Assembly (NCBI GenBank): GCA_963677505.2
Contig: CAXXWB010000017.1
Location: forward strand, 248,001 to 312,000
Origin: JBGSUZ01 sp963677505
Lineage (GTDB): Bacteria > Bacillota > Clostridia > Peptostreptococcales > Acidaminobacteraceae
Direction of reading: 5' to 3'
DNA length: 64,000 nucleotides
Shown: positions 18,591 to 26,229 of the stretch, in pieces
How the letters are laid out: each line of letters begins with the position of its first letter
Position numbering within the stretch: position 1 is the stretch's first letter
Position numbers and translations under genes: made by a program
The notes under the pieces: generated by a model
Database searches by the model: none
Told to the model about the DNA's origin: nothing
Seen by the model: the letters and a program-made list of their open reading frames with translations, nothing else

Positions 18591-18693
18591 ATGTTTTTTA
18601 AATTATTTTACCGAATTGTTACCGCCACTTTGAGTTTATACCCGAGTTCTGCTTGGTTAATCTTTTTTTGATTTTTAGACGATTGGGGACTAA

Positions 18694-18790
18694 ATTCGCA
18701 CAGCGCTTTGCGCCTCGCTCATATGCGTTCGTTCCCTTCGGGAACTGCTGTGATGCAATCACAGCTAAACAAAGCGCAGCTTTGTTTGAA
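18694..18790. repeat. 97-bp multi-hairpin element, copy 1
   Basis: One of two near-identical blocks 128 bp apart in the rplL-rpoB gap. It holds four successive hairpins: GCGC-TTT-GCGC; GTTCCC-TTC-GGGAAC; GCTGTGAT-GCA-ATCACAGC; and AAACAAAG-CGCAG-CTTTGTTT. No open frame and no transposase are associated. Being palindromic, it has no preferred strand. Confidence 0.85.
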
Positions 18791-18821
18791 TGATTACAAT
18801 TTTGAGTCTTCATCATTTTCC

Positions 18822-18918
18822 ATTCGCACAGCACTTCGTGCTTCGCTCATATGCGTTCGTTCCCTTCGGGAACTGCTGTGATACAATCACAGCTAAACAA
18901 AGCGCAGCTTTGTTTGAA
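18822..18918. repeat. 97-bp multi-hairpin element, copy 2
   Basis: Second copy of the block at 18694-18790. Most differences fall in the first hairpin, where GCGC-TTT-GCGC becomes GCAC-TTC-GTGC. A stem pair changed on both sides, so pairing is kept. The third hairpin differs only in its loop (GCA to ACA). It ends 3 bp before the rplL terminator. The rest of the 537-nt rplL-rpoB gap holds only the rpoB promoter and leader. Confidence 0.85.
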
Positions 18919-18921
18919 CGC

Positions 18922-18954
18922 AAAAAAAGACACCAGATTTTCATCTAGTGTCTC
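18922..18954 (-). terminator. rplJ-rplL terminator
   Basis: AGACACTAGATG / CATCTAGTGTCT-type stem (with one G-T pair) followed on the minus strand by seven T residues. It is a strong intrinsic terminator 20 nt after rplL, separating rplJL from rpoBC. Confidence 0.9.
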
Positions 18955-18973
18955 TAAGTCACTTTGAGTTGAA

Positions 18974-19336
18974 CTATTTAAGTTCGACAGCAGCGCCAGC
19001 AGCTTCAAGAGCAGCTTTAACTTTGTCAGCTTCTTCTTTAGAAACTTGCTCTTTAACAGCTTTAGGAGCGTTATCAACAAGTTCTTTAGCTTCTTTCAAG
19101 CCAAGACCAGTGATTTCTCTTACAACTTTGATAACTTCGATTTTCTTAGCGCCTGCGTTAGCAAGGATTACGTCGAATTCTGTTTGCTCTTCAACAGCAG
19201 CAGCAGGAGCAGCGCCACCCATCATTACTGGAGCAGATGCAGATACGCCGAATTCTTCTTCACATGCTTTAACAAGTTCGTTAAGTTCTAAAACAGTCAT
19301 ACCTTTGATTGCTTCTATGATTTGTTCTTTAGTCAT
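18974..19336 (-). CDS. rplL: 50S ribosomal protein L7/L12
   Basis: 120 aa. It has an N-terminal dimerisation domain (MTKEQIIEAIKGMTVLELNE), an Ala-rich hinge (about residues 38-52) and a C-terminal factor-binding domain (KIEVIKVVREITGLGLKEAK). Multiple copies form the stalk that recruits EF-Tu and EF-G. The GGAGGTG site and position after rplJ are standard. Confidence 0.97.
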   Translation of the reverse strand: MTKEQIIEAIKGMTVLELNELVKACEEEFGVSASAPVMMGGAAPAAAVEEQTEFDVILANAGAKKIEVIKVVREITGLGLKEAKELVDNAPKAVKEQVSKEEADKVKAALEAAGAAVELK

Positions 19337-19405
19337 TTTAAGACACCTCCGAATATTTTTTAAATAGTGACAACACTACGTTGTAGGTTGTTAAAACGTT
19401 TGCAA

Positions 19406-19906
19406 TTAAGCGTTTTGAGCTTCGTTTTTATCAACGATAGCTTGCAACAAGTATGCAAGATTTGATACAGGTGATTTGATGCTGCCAAGGAATTTCGCGA
19501 TAAGAACATCTCTTGATGGGATATCTGCGATTTCTTTGATTGCTTCAAGATCACAGTATTTGTTTTCAATAATACCTGATTTGAATTCAAGGTTTTTGTG
19601 ATCTTTAGCAAAATCTTTAACGATTTTAGCTGGTGTCACAGGATCACCGTAACCGAAAGCAATCGCGTTCGGGCCAGTTAAATCTTTACCGATTGCTTCA
19701 AAAGCAGTACCTTCGATAGCAAGTTTAGTAAGATTGTTTTTGTAGATTTTGTAATCTACGCCAGCTTCTCTAAACGCTTTTCTAAGGGCGTCAGCTTCTT
19801 CTACTTTAAGACCTCTGTAATCAACGACTACTACTGATTGTGCTTTCTCAAATTTTTCTTTGATTTCAGCAACAACTTGCTTTTTTAATTCAAGGTTCTT
19901 AGACAT
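19406..19906 (-). CDS. rplJ: 50S ribosomal protein L10
   Basis: 166 aa, starting MSKNLELKKQVVAEIKEKFE. L10 anchors the L7/L12 dimers through its C-terminal helix and binds its own leader RNA. The conserved VVVDYRGLKVEEADALRKAFR and FGYGDPVTPAKI segments are seen. It is preceded by a recognisable L10 leader. Confidence 0.97.
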   Translation of the reverse strand: MSKNLELKKQVVAEIKEKFEKAQSVVVVDYRGLKVEEADALRKAFREAGVDYKIYKNNLTKLAIEGTAFEAIGKDLTGPNAIAFGYGDPVTPAKIVKDFAKDHKNLEFKSGIIENKYCDLEAIKEIADIPSRDVLIAKFLGSIKSPVSNLAYLLQAIVDKNEAQNA

Positions 19907-19999
19907 TAGTCCACCTCCTCGTGACTTAATAAAAAGAATATGCTTTCGGGCATTGAACCTTTAAGCACTCCATAAGCTTTCGCTTCTGGTACCAATAAA

Positions 20000-20132
20000 A
20001 GACCTCTCTTCCGTAGATAAGAGAGGTCTGAGATTACGTCCTGTATTTTCATACAAGTGTATTTTCATACCTCGGCAGGAAATTAAGCACTAAGCGCCTG
20101 CTGTCTACGGTTAATATTCATATTTATCACAC
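20000..20132 (-). ncRNA. L10 leader (autoregulatory element of rplJL)
   Basis: The leader RNA contains AACCGTAGACAGCAGGCGC and, further on, AATTTCCTGCCGAGG, the conserved halves of the bacterial L10 leader kink-turn region. The L10(L12)4 complex binds this to repress translation. A following hairpin (AGACCTCTCTTATC / AGAGAGGTCT, 20000-20029, then TTTTATT) looks like an attenuator. The 5' end is inferred from the promoter. Confidence 0.88.
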
Positions 20133-20139
20133 GAAAGAC

Positions 20140-20168
20140 AGTATATCATCGCTGATATAACTTGTCAA
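20140..20168 (-). promoter_or_regulatory. Predicted sigma-A promoter of rplJL
   Basis: Minus-strand TTGACA (20163-20168), 17-nt spacer, TATACT (20140-20145). It lies in the rplA-rplJ gap immediately before the L10 leader, so rplJL is separately transcribed from rplKA. Confidence 0.8.
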
Positions 20169-20178
20169 TCATATTATA

Positions 20179-20871
20179 TTAGAATTTAGCTGCGTTCAAT
20201 TTAATCCCTGGGCTCATTGTGCTAGCCACAGTAACGCTTCTAACATAAGTACCTTTCGCTGCAGCAGGTTTAGCTTTTACGATTGCTTCCATGATAGTAT
20301 GGAAGTTATCTGCTAATTTCTCTTGCTCGAAAGAAACTTTACCGATCACTACGTGAACGATGTTAGTTTTGTCAAGTCTGTACTCAACCTTACCAGCTTT
20401 GATTTCATTGACTGCTCTCGCAACATCAAATGTAACTGTACCTGATTTAGGGTTTGGCATAAGACCTTTAGGACCAAGAACTCTACCAAGTCTACCAACA
20501 AGACCCATCATGTCTGGCGTTGCAACCATAACGTCGAAATCGAACCAGTTTTCATTTTGGATTTTATTGATGATATCATCTGAACCTACGAAATCTGCAC
20601 CAGCAGCTTCTGCTTCAGTTGCCTTCTCACCTTTAGCGATAACAAGGACTTTTTTAGTTTTACCAATACCGTGTGGCAATACTACTGCACCTCTGACTTG
20701 TTGATCGGCGTGTCTTCCGTCAACGCCAAGTTTTACGTGCACTTCGACTGTTTCGTCGAATTTCGCTTTGGAAATTTGCTTTAATAGTTCTAAAGCTTCA
20801 TTCATATCATAAAGCTTTGATCTGTCAACCAATTTAGCTGATTCAGCGTATTTTTTTCCGAATTTTGCCAT
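20179..20871 (-). CDS. rplA: 50S ribosomal protein L1
   Basis: 230 aa. L1 forms the mobile stalk near the E site and can bind its own mRNA. The GRLGRVLGPKGLMPNPKSGTV loop is intact. The start MAKFGKKYAESAKLVDRS has AAGGAGG upstream, 59 nt after rplK. Confidence 0.97.
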   Translation of the reverse strand: MAKFGKKYAESAKLVDRSKLYDMNEALELLKQISKAKFDETVEVHVKLGVDGRHADQQVRGAVVLPHGIGKTKKVLVIAKGEKATEAEAAGADFVGSDDIINKIQNENWFDFDVMVATPDMMGLVGRLGRVLGPKGLMPNPKSGTVTFDVARAVNEIKAGKVEYRLDKTNIVHVVIGKVSFEQEKLADNFHTIMEAIVKAKPAAAKGTYVRSVTVASTMSPGIKLNAAKF

Positions 20872-20930
20872 GTGATTTTCTAACCTCCTTTGTGGTAATA
20901 ACGGTTTTTAGCCTTCCACGTGTCGAGAAA

Positions 20931-21356
20931 CTACTCTTCTACAACAACGCCCATGCTTCTAGCAGTACCTGCGATCATGCTCATTGCAGCTTCAATGCTA
21001 CCAGCTGTTAAATCAGGCATTTTTAATTCCGCGATTTCTCTAACTTTAGCTTGAGAAATTGTAGCTACTTTTGTTTTGTTTGGTACACCTGAACCACTTT
21101 CGATACCAACTGCTTTCTTAATAAGGATAGCTGCTGGTGGCGTTTTAGTGATGAAAGAGTACGATCTGTCTTGGTAAACTGTAATTACAACCGGAATAAT
21201 AAGACCCGCTTGATCAGCTGTCTTAGCATTGAATTCCTTCGTAAATTGCATGATGTTAACACCGTGCTGACCGAGAGCAGGACCTACTGGCGGAGCTGGA
21301 GTCGCTTTTCCGGCAGGGATTTGAAGTTTGATCATACCTGTTACTTTCTTTGCCAT
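20931..21356 (-). CDS. rplK: 50S ribosomal protein L11
   Basis: 141 aa from the ATG at 21356 (MAKKVTGMIKLQIPAGKA), with AAGGAGGTG upstream. Eight extra open codons precede it. L11 forms the GTPase-associated centre with 23S helices 43-44. The proline-rich PAGKATPAPPVGPALGQHG N-terminal motif is complete. Confidence 0.96.
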   Translation of the reverse strand: MAKKVTGMIKLQIPAGKATPAPPVGPALGQHGVNIMQFTKEFNAKTADQAGLIIPVVITVYQDRSYSFITKTPPAAILIKKAVGIESGSGVPNKTKVATISQAKVREIAELKMPDLTAGSIEAAMSMIAGTARSMGVVVEE

Positions 21357-21406
21357 TTTAAATACACCTCCTTGGTACACTATGACATCTTGTGTCTATA
21401 AAAAGC

Positions 21407-21925
21407 TTAAAGCTTTTCTACTTGGTCGAACTCCAATTCAACTGGAGTTTCTCTTCCGAACATAGAAATCATTACTTTTAAAGAATGTCTTTCTAGGTGG
21501 ACTTCCGTAACTTTGCCAACAAAGCCTTCAAATGGCCCGAAGATAACCTTGATACTGTCATCCTTATGGATGTCAATTTCAATAACTCTCTTTTCGATGC
21601 CCATTTTTCTTACTTCGTGTTCTGTAAGTGGAATTGGTTTAGACCCTGGTCCGACAAATCCTGTTACGCCTCTTGTATTTCTAACAACGTACCATGACTC
21701 ATCCGTCATATACATTTTTACAAGCACATATCCCGGAAAAATCTTCTTGGATTTCGTCTTTTTCTTACCGTTTTTCACTTCAGTGACTTCTTCCGTTGGA
21801 ACGGCCACTTCGAGAATTATGTCTTCCATACCGCGGTTTTCGACGATCTTCTCAATATTCGCTTTTACCTTGTTTTCATGACCCGAGTAAGTATGGACCA
21901 CGTACCATTTTGCATTTTCAGACAT
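21407..21925 (-). CDS. nusG: Transcription termination/antitermination protein NusG
   Basis: 172 aa. An N-terminal NGN domain (WYVVHTYSGHENKVKANIEK) is followed by a C-terminal KOW domain (IKVIFGPFEGFVGKVTEV). NusG binds RNA polymerase beta' and links it to Rho or S10. The secE-nusG-rplK order is conserved. No strong ribosome-binding site is visible before the ATG, so translation may depend on the upstream gene. Confidence 0.96.
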   Translation of the reverse strand: MSENAKWYVVHTYSGHENKVKANIEKIVENRGMEDIILEVAVPTEEVTEVKNGKKKTKSKKIFPGYVLVKMYMTDESWYVVRNTRGVTGFVGPGSKPIPLTEHEVRKMGIEKRVIEIDIHKDDSIKVIFGPFEGFVGKVTEVHLERHSLKVMISMFGRETPVELEFDQVEKL

Positions 21926-21999
21926 AATACACTATGACTGTAATAATACCAGCCACCGACCTCCCTTGTACCGAATTTCTCTGAAAGAAAATTACACTT

Positions 22000-22206
22000 T
22001 TACTTAATGATAAATTGGAGACCCGCATGGAAACAGGCGTCTACCACCCATATGAACGCTGTTGCCAACGCACACATCACCAAAACGACTGTCGTGTAAT
22101 TAATCATTTCTTTTCTATTAGGCCAGCTGACCTTTTTAAGTTCAGATCTGACGCCTTTTAGAAAATCGCTTACTTTATTGCCTTTTGCGCTTGTTTGAGT
22201 AGTCAT
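22000..22206 (-). CDS. secE: Preprotein translocase subunit SecE
   Basis: 68 aa. The short form of SecE has one C-terminal transmembrane helix (about residues 35-58, TTVVLVMCALATAFIWVVDA) after the amphipathic GVRSELKKVSWPNRKEM motif. It stabilises SecY in the membrane. I chose the ATG at 22206 because AGGGGTGA has proper spacing to it. An ATG three codons upstream abuts that site. Confidence 0.94.
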   Translation of the reverse strand: MTTQTSAKGNKVSDFLKGVRSELKKVSWPNRKEMINYTTVVLVMCALATAFIWVVDACFHAGLQFIIK

Positions 22207-22242
22207 TGCATTCACCCCTAGCGGTTAATATAGTGCTCAGCA

Positions 22243-22392
22243 CTACTTAGTTTCTTTGTGTGGAGTATGCTTTTTACAGAATCTGCAGTATTTTTGAAGT
22301 TCAATTCTGTCTGGATCATTCTTCTTGTTCTTCGAAGTATTATAGTTTCTTTGCTTGCACTCAGTACATGCTAAAGTAATGTTCACTCTCAT
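22243..22392 (-). CDS. rpmG: 50S ribosomal protein L33
   Basis: 49 aa, starting MRVNITLACTECKQRNYNT. Two Cys pairs (CTEC and CRFC) show it is the zinc-binding form rather than the Zn-free stress paralogue. The ATG at 22392 has AGGAGGTG upstream. An open frame extends 14 codons further but is not coding. It is followed by secE and nusG. Confidence 0.96.
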   Translation of the reverse strand: MRVNITLACTECKQRNYNTSKNKKNDPDRIELQKYCRFCKKHTPHKETK

Positions 22393-22531
22393 TATATTAC
22401 ACCTCCTATCAACTAAATGGATCGACACAACCAAAGCGTAGCTTTACCAATTTAACATCACTAATTTAAGCTATCACAAAAGGTTGGGCATGTCAATAAC
22501 TTATCCACAATCTTTTTTGGATGCGCGCGAT

Positions 22532-22566
22532 AAATAAAGAGCCAGGGCTATGCCCTAGCTCTTGAA
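22532..22566 (-). terminator. tuf2 terminator
   Basis: AAGAGCTAGGGC / GCCCTGGCTCTT stem followed by TTATTTAT on the minus strand. A second hairpin, GTGACTTTT / AAAAGTCAC, lies at about 22586-22608. Together they fill the 309-nt tuf2-rpmG gap along with the duplicated tuf flank. I see no clear separate rpmG promoter. Confidence 0.75.
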
Positions 22567-22626
22567 TAAACTTTTTTTACTTTGGTGACTTTTTAATGAA
22601 AAGTCACTTTCGATTTTTCATTTTTG

Positions 22627-22701
22627 AAGAATCGATTACCCTTTCGTTATTCACTAGGTGAACACCTTTCGGGGTTTGTTTTTTGCTTCGCAAAGAACAA
22701 A
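22627..22701 (-). repeat. Duplicated tuf 3' flank, copy 2
   Basis: Matches 6269-6343 with one mismatch. Homology stops at 22626, beyond which the two loci are unrelated. It defines the downstream end of the tuf duplication. Confidence 0.85.
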
Positions 22702-23895
22702 CTATTTGATGATTTTAACTACTGAACCAGCGCCTACTGTTCTGCCGCCTTCACGGATTGAGAACTTAAGGCCTTCTTCGATTGCGATTGGCGAAATAAG
22801 TGTGATTACCATTTCGATGTTATCGCCAGGCATACACATTTCTACGCCTTCTGGAAGGGCTGCTGCGCCTGTTACGTCTGTTGTTCTGAAGAAGAACTGT
22901 GGTCTATATCCATTGAAGAATGGTGTATGTCTGCCGCCTTCTTCTTTTTTAAGTACGTATACTTGTGCAAGGAACTCTGTATGAGGATTTACCGAACCTG
23001 GTTTCGCAAGTACTTGGCCTCTTTCGATTTCTGTTCTTTGTACGCCTCTAAGAAGTGCGCCGATGTTGTCACCAGCTCTACCTTCATCAAGAAGTTTTTT
23101 GAACATTTCCACGCCTGTTACTACTACTTTTCTTTTCTCTTCTGCCAAACCAACGATTTCTACTTCTTCTGATACCTTTACGATACCTCTTTCGATTCTG
23201 CCTGTTGCTACTGTTCCTCTACCTGTGATAGAGAATACATCTTCTACTGGCATTAAGAATGGTTTGTCGATATCTCTTTCTGGTTCTGGGATGTATTCGT
23301 CGATGATGTTGAACATTTCAACGATTTTGTCGCCCCATGCGCTGCTTGAATCTTCTAATGCTAGAAGAGCTGAGCCTCTGATGATTGGTGTATCATCGCC
23401 TGGGAAGTCATATACTGAAAGAAGATCTCTGATTTCCATTTCTACTAACTCAAGAAGTTCTTCATCGTCTACCATGTCACATTTGTTTAAGAATACTACG
23501 ATATATGGAACGCCTACTTGACGAGCAAGAAGGATATGTTCTCTTGTTTGTGGCATTGGACCATCTGCTGCAGATACAACAAGGATAGATCCATCCATTT
23601 GTGCTGCGCCTGTGATCATGTTCTTAACATAGTCGGCGTGTCCTGGGCAGTCTACGTGAGCGTAGTGTCTTGCTGGTGTTTCGTACTCAACGTGTGCTGT
23701 AGAGATTGTGATACCTCTTTCTCTTTCTTCTGGAGCCTTATCGATGTTTGCGAAATCTACTGCTGCACCAAGACCGTATCTGTCATGAAGTGTTTTTGTG
23801 ATTGCCGCTGTAAGAGTTGTTTTACCGTGATCGACGTGGCCGATTGTACCAATGTTTACGTGTGGTTTATTTCTTTCGAACTTTTGCTTTGCCAT
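22702..23895 (-). CDS. tuf: Elongation factor Tu, copy 2
   Basis: 397 aa, identical in protein sequence to the copy at 6344-7537, with three silent DNA differences. The ATG at 23895 has AGGAGG upstream. Seven extra open codons before it are not coding. It lies 66 nt downstream of tRNA-Thr(GGT) and upstream of rpmG-secE-nusG, resembling the thrT-tufB-secE-nusG order of enterobacteria. Homology with copy 1 ends about 3 bp upstream of the start codon. Confidence 0.98.
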   Translation of the reverse strand: MAKQKFERNKPHVNIGTIGHVDHGKTTLTAAITKTLHDRYGLGAAVDFANIDKAPEERERGITISTAHVEYETPARHYAHVDCPGHADYVKNMITGAAQMDGSILVVSAADGPMPQTREHILLARQVGVPYIVVFLNKCDMVDDEELLELVEMEIRDLLSVYDFPGDDTPIIRGSALLALEDSSSAWGDKIVEMFNIIDEYIPEPERDIDKPFLMPVEDVFSITGRGTVATGRIERGIVKVSEEVEIVGLAEEKRKVVVTGVEMFKKLLDEGRAGDNIGALLRGVQRTEIERGQVLAKPGSVNPHTEFLAQVYVLKKEEGGRHTPFFNGYRPQFFFRTTDVTGAAALPEGVEMCMPGDNIEMVITLISPIAIEEGLKFSIREGGRTVGAGSVVKIIK

Positions 23896-23961
23896 TTTTC
23901 TATTCCTCCTTGTCAAATTAGATATATTCTATCCAATTTAGCGGCTATGCCAAAATTGTGA

Positions 23962-24038
23962 TGGAGCCTATGAGCGGATTCGAACCGCCGACCTCCGCCT
24001 TACCAAGGCGACACTCTAACCTACTGAGCTACATAGGC
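23962..24038 (-). tRNA. tRNA-Thr (anticodon GGT)
   Basis: Full cloverleaf on the minus strand. The acceptor GCCTATG / CATAGGC is followed by T and an encoded CCA. The D arm is GCTC...GAGT. The anticodon stem TCGCC / GGCGG encloses loop TTGGTAA with anticodon GGT, reading ACC and ACT. The T arm is GGCGG-TTCGAAT-CCGCT. Length is 77 nt. It precedes tuf2, probably on the same transcript. Confidence 0.97.
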
Positions 24039-24129
24039 ACATTATGAACCGCTAAAGTTGCCAGTCGCCGACAGCTCGTATTACCTGTCAATTTTGAATC
24101 GCAACGTTGGATATTAAACATGCATGGTT

Positions 24130-24158
24130 ATTATACCACTATGAGCAACGTTCTTGAA
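24130..24158 (-). promoter_or_regulatory. Possible promoter of tRNA-Thr-tuf2
   Basis: A perfect -10 TATAAT (24130-24135) lies 17 nt from a poor -35 TTCAAG (24153-24158), overlapping the 3' end of sigH. A TTGACA closer to the tRNA has no -10 at usable spacing. Confidence 0.4.
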
Positions 24159-24783
24159 GACATTTTTCAAGTTTTCGTTTAACCCTCTGTAAAGCATTAT
24201 CTATGGATTTCACGTGTCTGTCAAGATTTTCTGCGATTTCCTGATAAGATTTGCCGTCTAAATAATAGGTTAAAACTTGTAATTCTAAGTCGCTTAATAC
24301 TTCACCTATCTTAGCTTCCATGCTATCAAATTCTTCTCTGGAAATCACCAATTCCTCTGGATTGGAAACAACCCTTCCCGAAACTACATCTAACAGCGTT
24401 CTTTCAGAATCTTCATCATACATAGGTTTATTCAAAGAAATGTACGAATTGAGGGGAATGTGTTTCTGTCTAGTTGCTGTCTTTATAGCTGTAATCATTT
24501 GTCTCGTGATACAGAGTTCTGCAAATGCTTTAAAAGATGCAATGCGATCTGGCCGGTAGTCTCTGATGGCCTTAAATAGACCAATCATGCCTTCTTGAAT
24601 GATATCCTCGCGGTCAGCTCCTATTAAAAAATAGGATCTCGCTTTGCCTCTGACGAAATTCTTGTACTTCTTAATCAAAAACTCCTGCGCTTTACTGTCG
24701 CCATTTCTTGCAAGTGCAACAACTTCTTCTTCGTTGTATTCATCCACGACGGGATTTTCTTCTTGCTGTGCGTAAAACTCCAT
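24139..24783 (-). CDS. sigH: RNA polymerase sigma-H factor
   Basis: 214 aa sigma-70-family factor. Region 2 includes EFLIKKYKNFVRGKARSYFLIGADREDIIQEGMIGLFKAIRDY (about residues 34-76). Region 4 contains the helix-turn-helix KSYQEIAENLDRHVKSIDNALQRVKRKLE near the C-terminus. SigH directs early sporulation and stationary-phase genes in Bacillus and Clostridia. Its place between rae1 and the secE-nusG region is the conserved sigH locus. ATG at 24783 with GGGAGG upstream. Confidence 0.95.
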   Translation of the reverse strand: MEFYAQQEENPVVDEYNEEEVVALARNGDSKAQEFLIKKYKNFVRGKARSYFLIGADREDIIQEGMIGLFKAIRDYRPDRIASFKAFAELCITRQMITAIKTATRQKHIPLNSYISLNKPMYDEDSERTLLDVVSGRVVSNPEELVISREEFDSMEAKIGEVLSDLELQVLTYYLDGKSYQEIAENLDRHVKSIDNALQRVKRKLEKCLQERCS

Positions 24784-24869
24784 GAGACTTCCTCCCCGCC
24801 TTGCGCCACACTCACATATGCCTATTATATATGAGTTTGATAAAATACGTCAAGCTTATATACAATTGG

Positions 24870-25412
24870 CTATGCGTTATCTTTTCTCCATTTTTCAAGG
24901 GCTTCAAGGGCTTTTGGTGATAGACTTTCTTCAATTTGAGTTCTTTGCTTCGGACTCTCTATATATTCCTTTTTGATTAGATTTTTCATTTTATCAAGTT
25001 CCCAAAAAAATTCTCTTGGAGACAGTCTCACAGCGCCGCTTCCCATAACGACTTGCTGCTCTGCCCAATCAGACGTTACCACTCTTACCAAATTTTTCGG
25101 ATCTTTTGCAATGCGTTCCACTTCAATTTCAATATAGGAGTCTGCCGTTTGAAATTCTTTTGTAAAGACCACTTTAATTTCATGATGCATTTCAATTTTA
25201 GCCAAGTTGCCTTTAACGGTGTAAGCATCAAATACTAATATAATTTTTTCACCTGAATAAACTTGATATTCCACTAGGGACTCAACAAGATTTCTACGAG
25301 CTTCTTCCAAAGCCCCCATAGTTTTGCCGTCAAAATTTCCAATAGCATTCAGATAATTGTATCCGTCAATAAACAGATACCTATATTTGTGAAGTGTTCG
25401 TTTACCCTTCAT
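24870..25412 (-). CDS. rae1: NYN-domain endoribonuclease, Rae1/YacP type
   Basis: 180 aa. An N-terminal NYN (PIN-like) fold opens with FIDGYNYLNAIG (residues 14-25), carrying the first acidic residue of the nuclease site. IILVFDAYTV and VVTSDWAEQQVVMGSGA follow. B. subtilis Rae1 cleaves mRNA in the ribosomal A site. It overlaps the rlmB 3' end by 11 nt and precedes sigH, the usual order. Confidence 0.88.
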   Translation of the reverse strand: MKGKRTLHKYRYLFIDGYNYLNAIGNFDGKTMGALEEARRNLVESLVEYQVYSGEKIILVFDAYTVKGNLAKIEMHHEIKVVFTKEFQTADSYIEIEVERIAKDPKNLVRVVTSDWAEQQVVMGSGAVRLSPREFFWELDKMKNLIKKEYIESPKQRTQIEESLSPKALEALEKWRKDNA

Positions 25413-26163
25413 ATCTTTGTCTAAAGACTTCGTACATTAAAATGGCTGCTGCTACAGATGCATTCAACGAAGTGACGGCGCCTTTCATTGGAATTTTAAC
25501 AACAAAGTCGCAATTTTCTTTGACCAGTCTGCTAATGCCTTCACCTTCGCTACCTACTACAATAGCCATCTTGCCTTTAAGGTTAGCTTTGAAGTGTTCT
25601 GATGTGCCATCCATATCCGCCGCCGCTACCCAAATACCACGTTCTTTTAGCTTAGCGATGGTTTGGTTAAGATTGCTTACACGGCATACTGGCACGTATT
25701 CAATTGCCCCTGCACTGGTTTTCGCAACCACAGCCGTTATGCCTACACTTCTACGTTTAGGAATAATAACACAATCTGCCCCTACGGCGTTTGCCGTCCT
25801 AATGATAGAACCTAAATTATGAGGGTCATTAATTTCATCACAAATGACGATGAAAGGATCTCTGCCTTCCGCGTCCACTTTTGCCAAAACATCATCTAGT
25901 TCTGAATAATTATACGCCGCTACATAAGCGATAACCCCTTGATGATTGTCTGACTCTGAGATGCTGTCTAATTTTGATCTTTCAACTTTTTGGATGATAA
26001 GACCCTTTTCCTTTGCCATAGCAATAATCTGTTTAACAGATCCTTCATTGGCACCACTGGCTACTAGTATTTTATTGATTTCTCTTCCTGCCTTGAGGGC
26101 TTCTAAAACTGGGTTTCTGCCTTCTATGATATCACTGTTTTTTTCTACCATTTGATCGTTCAT
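25402..26163 (-). CDS. rlmB: 23S rRNA (guanosine-2'-O)-methyltransferase RlmB
   Basis: 253 aa. An N-terminal L7Ae/L30e-like substrate-binding domain (to about 85) is followed by the SPOUT knot. The three SpoU motifs are NDPHNLGSIIRTANAVGAD, IVVGSEGEGISRLV and IPMKGAVTSLNASVAAAIL. RlmB methylates G2251 (E. coli numbering) in the P loop. It overlaps rae1. Confidence 0.93.
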   Translation of the reverse strand: MNDQMVEKNSDIIEGRNPVLEALKAGREINKILVASGANEGSVKQIIAMAKEKGLIIQKVERSKLDSISESDNHQGVIAYVAAYNYSELDDVLAKVDAEGRDPFIVICDEINDPHNLGSIIRTANAVGADCVIIPKRRSVGITAVVAKTSAGAIEYVPVCRVSNLNQTIAKLKERGIWVAAADMDGTSEHFKANLKGKMAIVVGSEGEGISRLVKENCDFVVKIPMKGAVTSLNASVAAAILMYEVFRQRYEG

Positions 26164-26229
26164 ATTTCCTCCATAAATTAATTTTCTTACTATTATAAAT
26201 ATACTGAATTTGTAGCGATTGTTATATTC

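Noticed and set aside
18694..18918. Insertion sequence or integrative element in the rplL-rpoB gap
   Set aside because: No transposase, no target-site duplication and no long terminal inverted repeats. The two blocks are short non-coding hairpin elements.
24069..24100. TTGACA upstream of tRNA-Thr as its -35 box
   Set aside because: No -10-like hexamer lies 16-18 nt downstream. The TATAAT further upstream is the better, though still weak, candidate.
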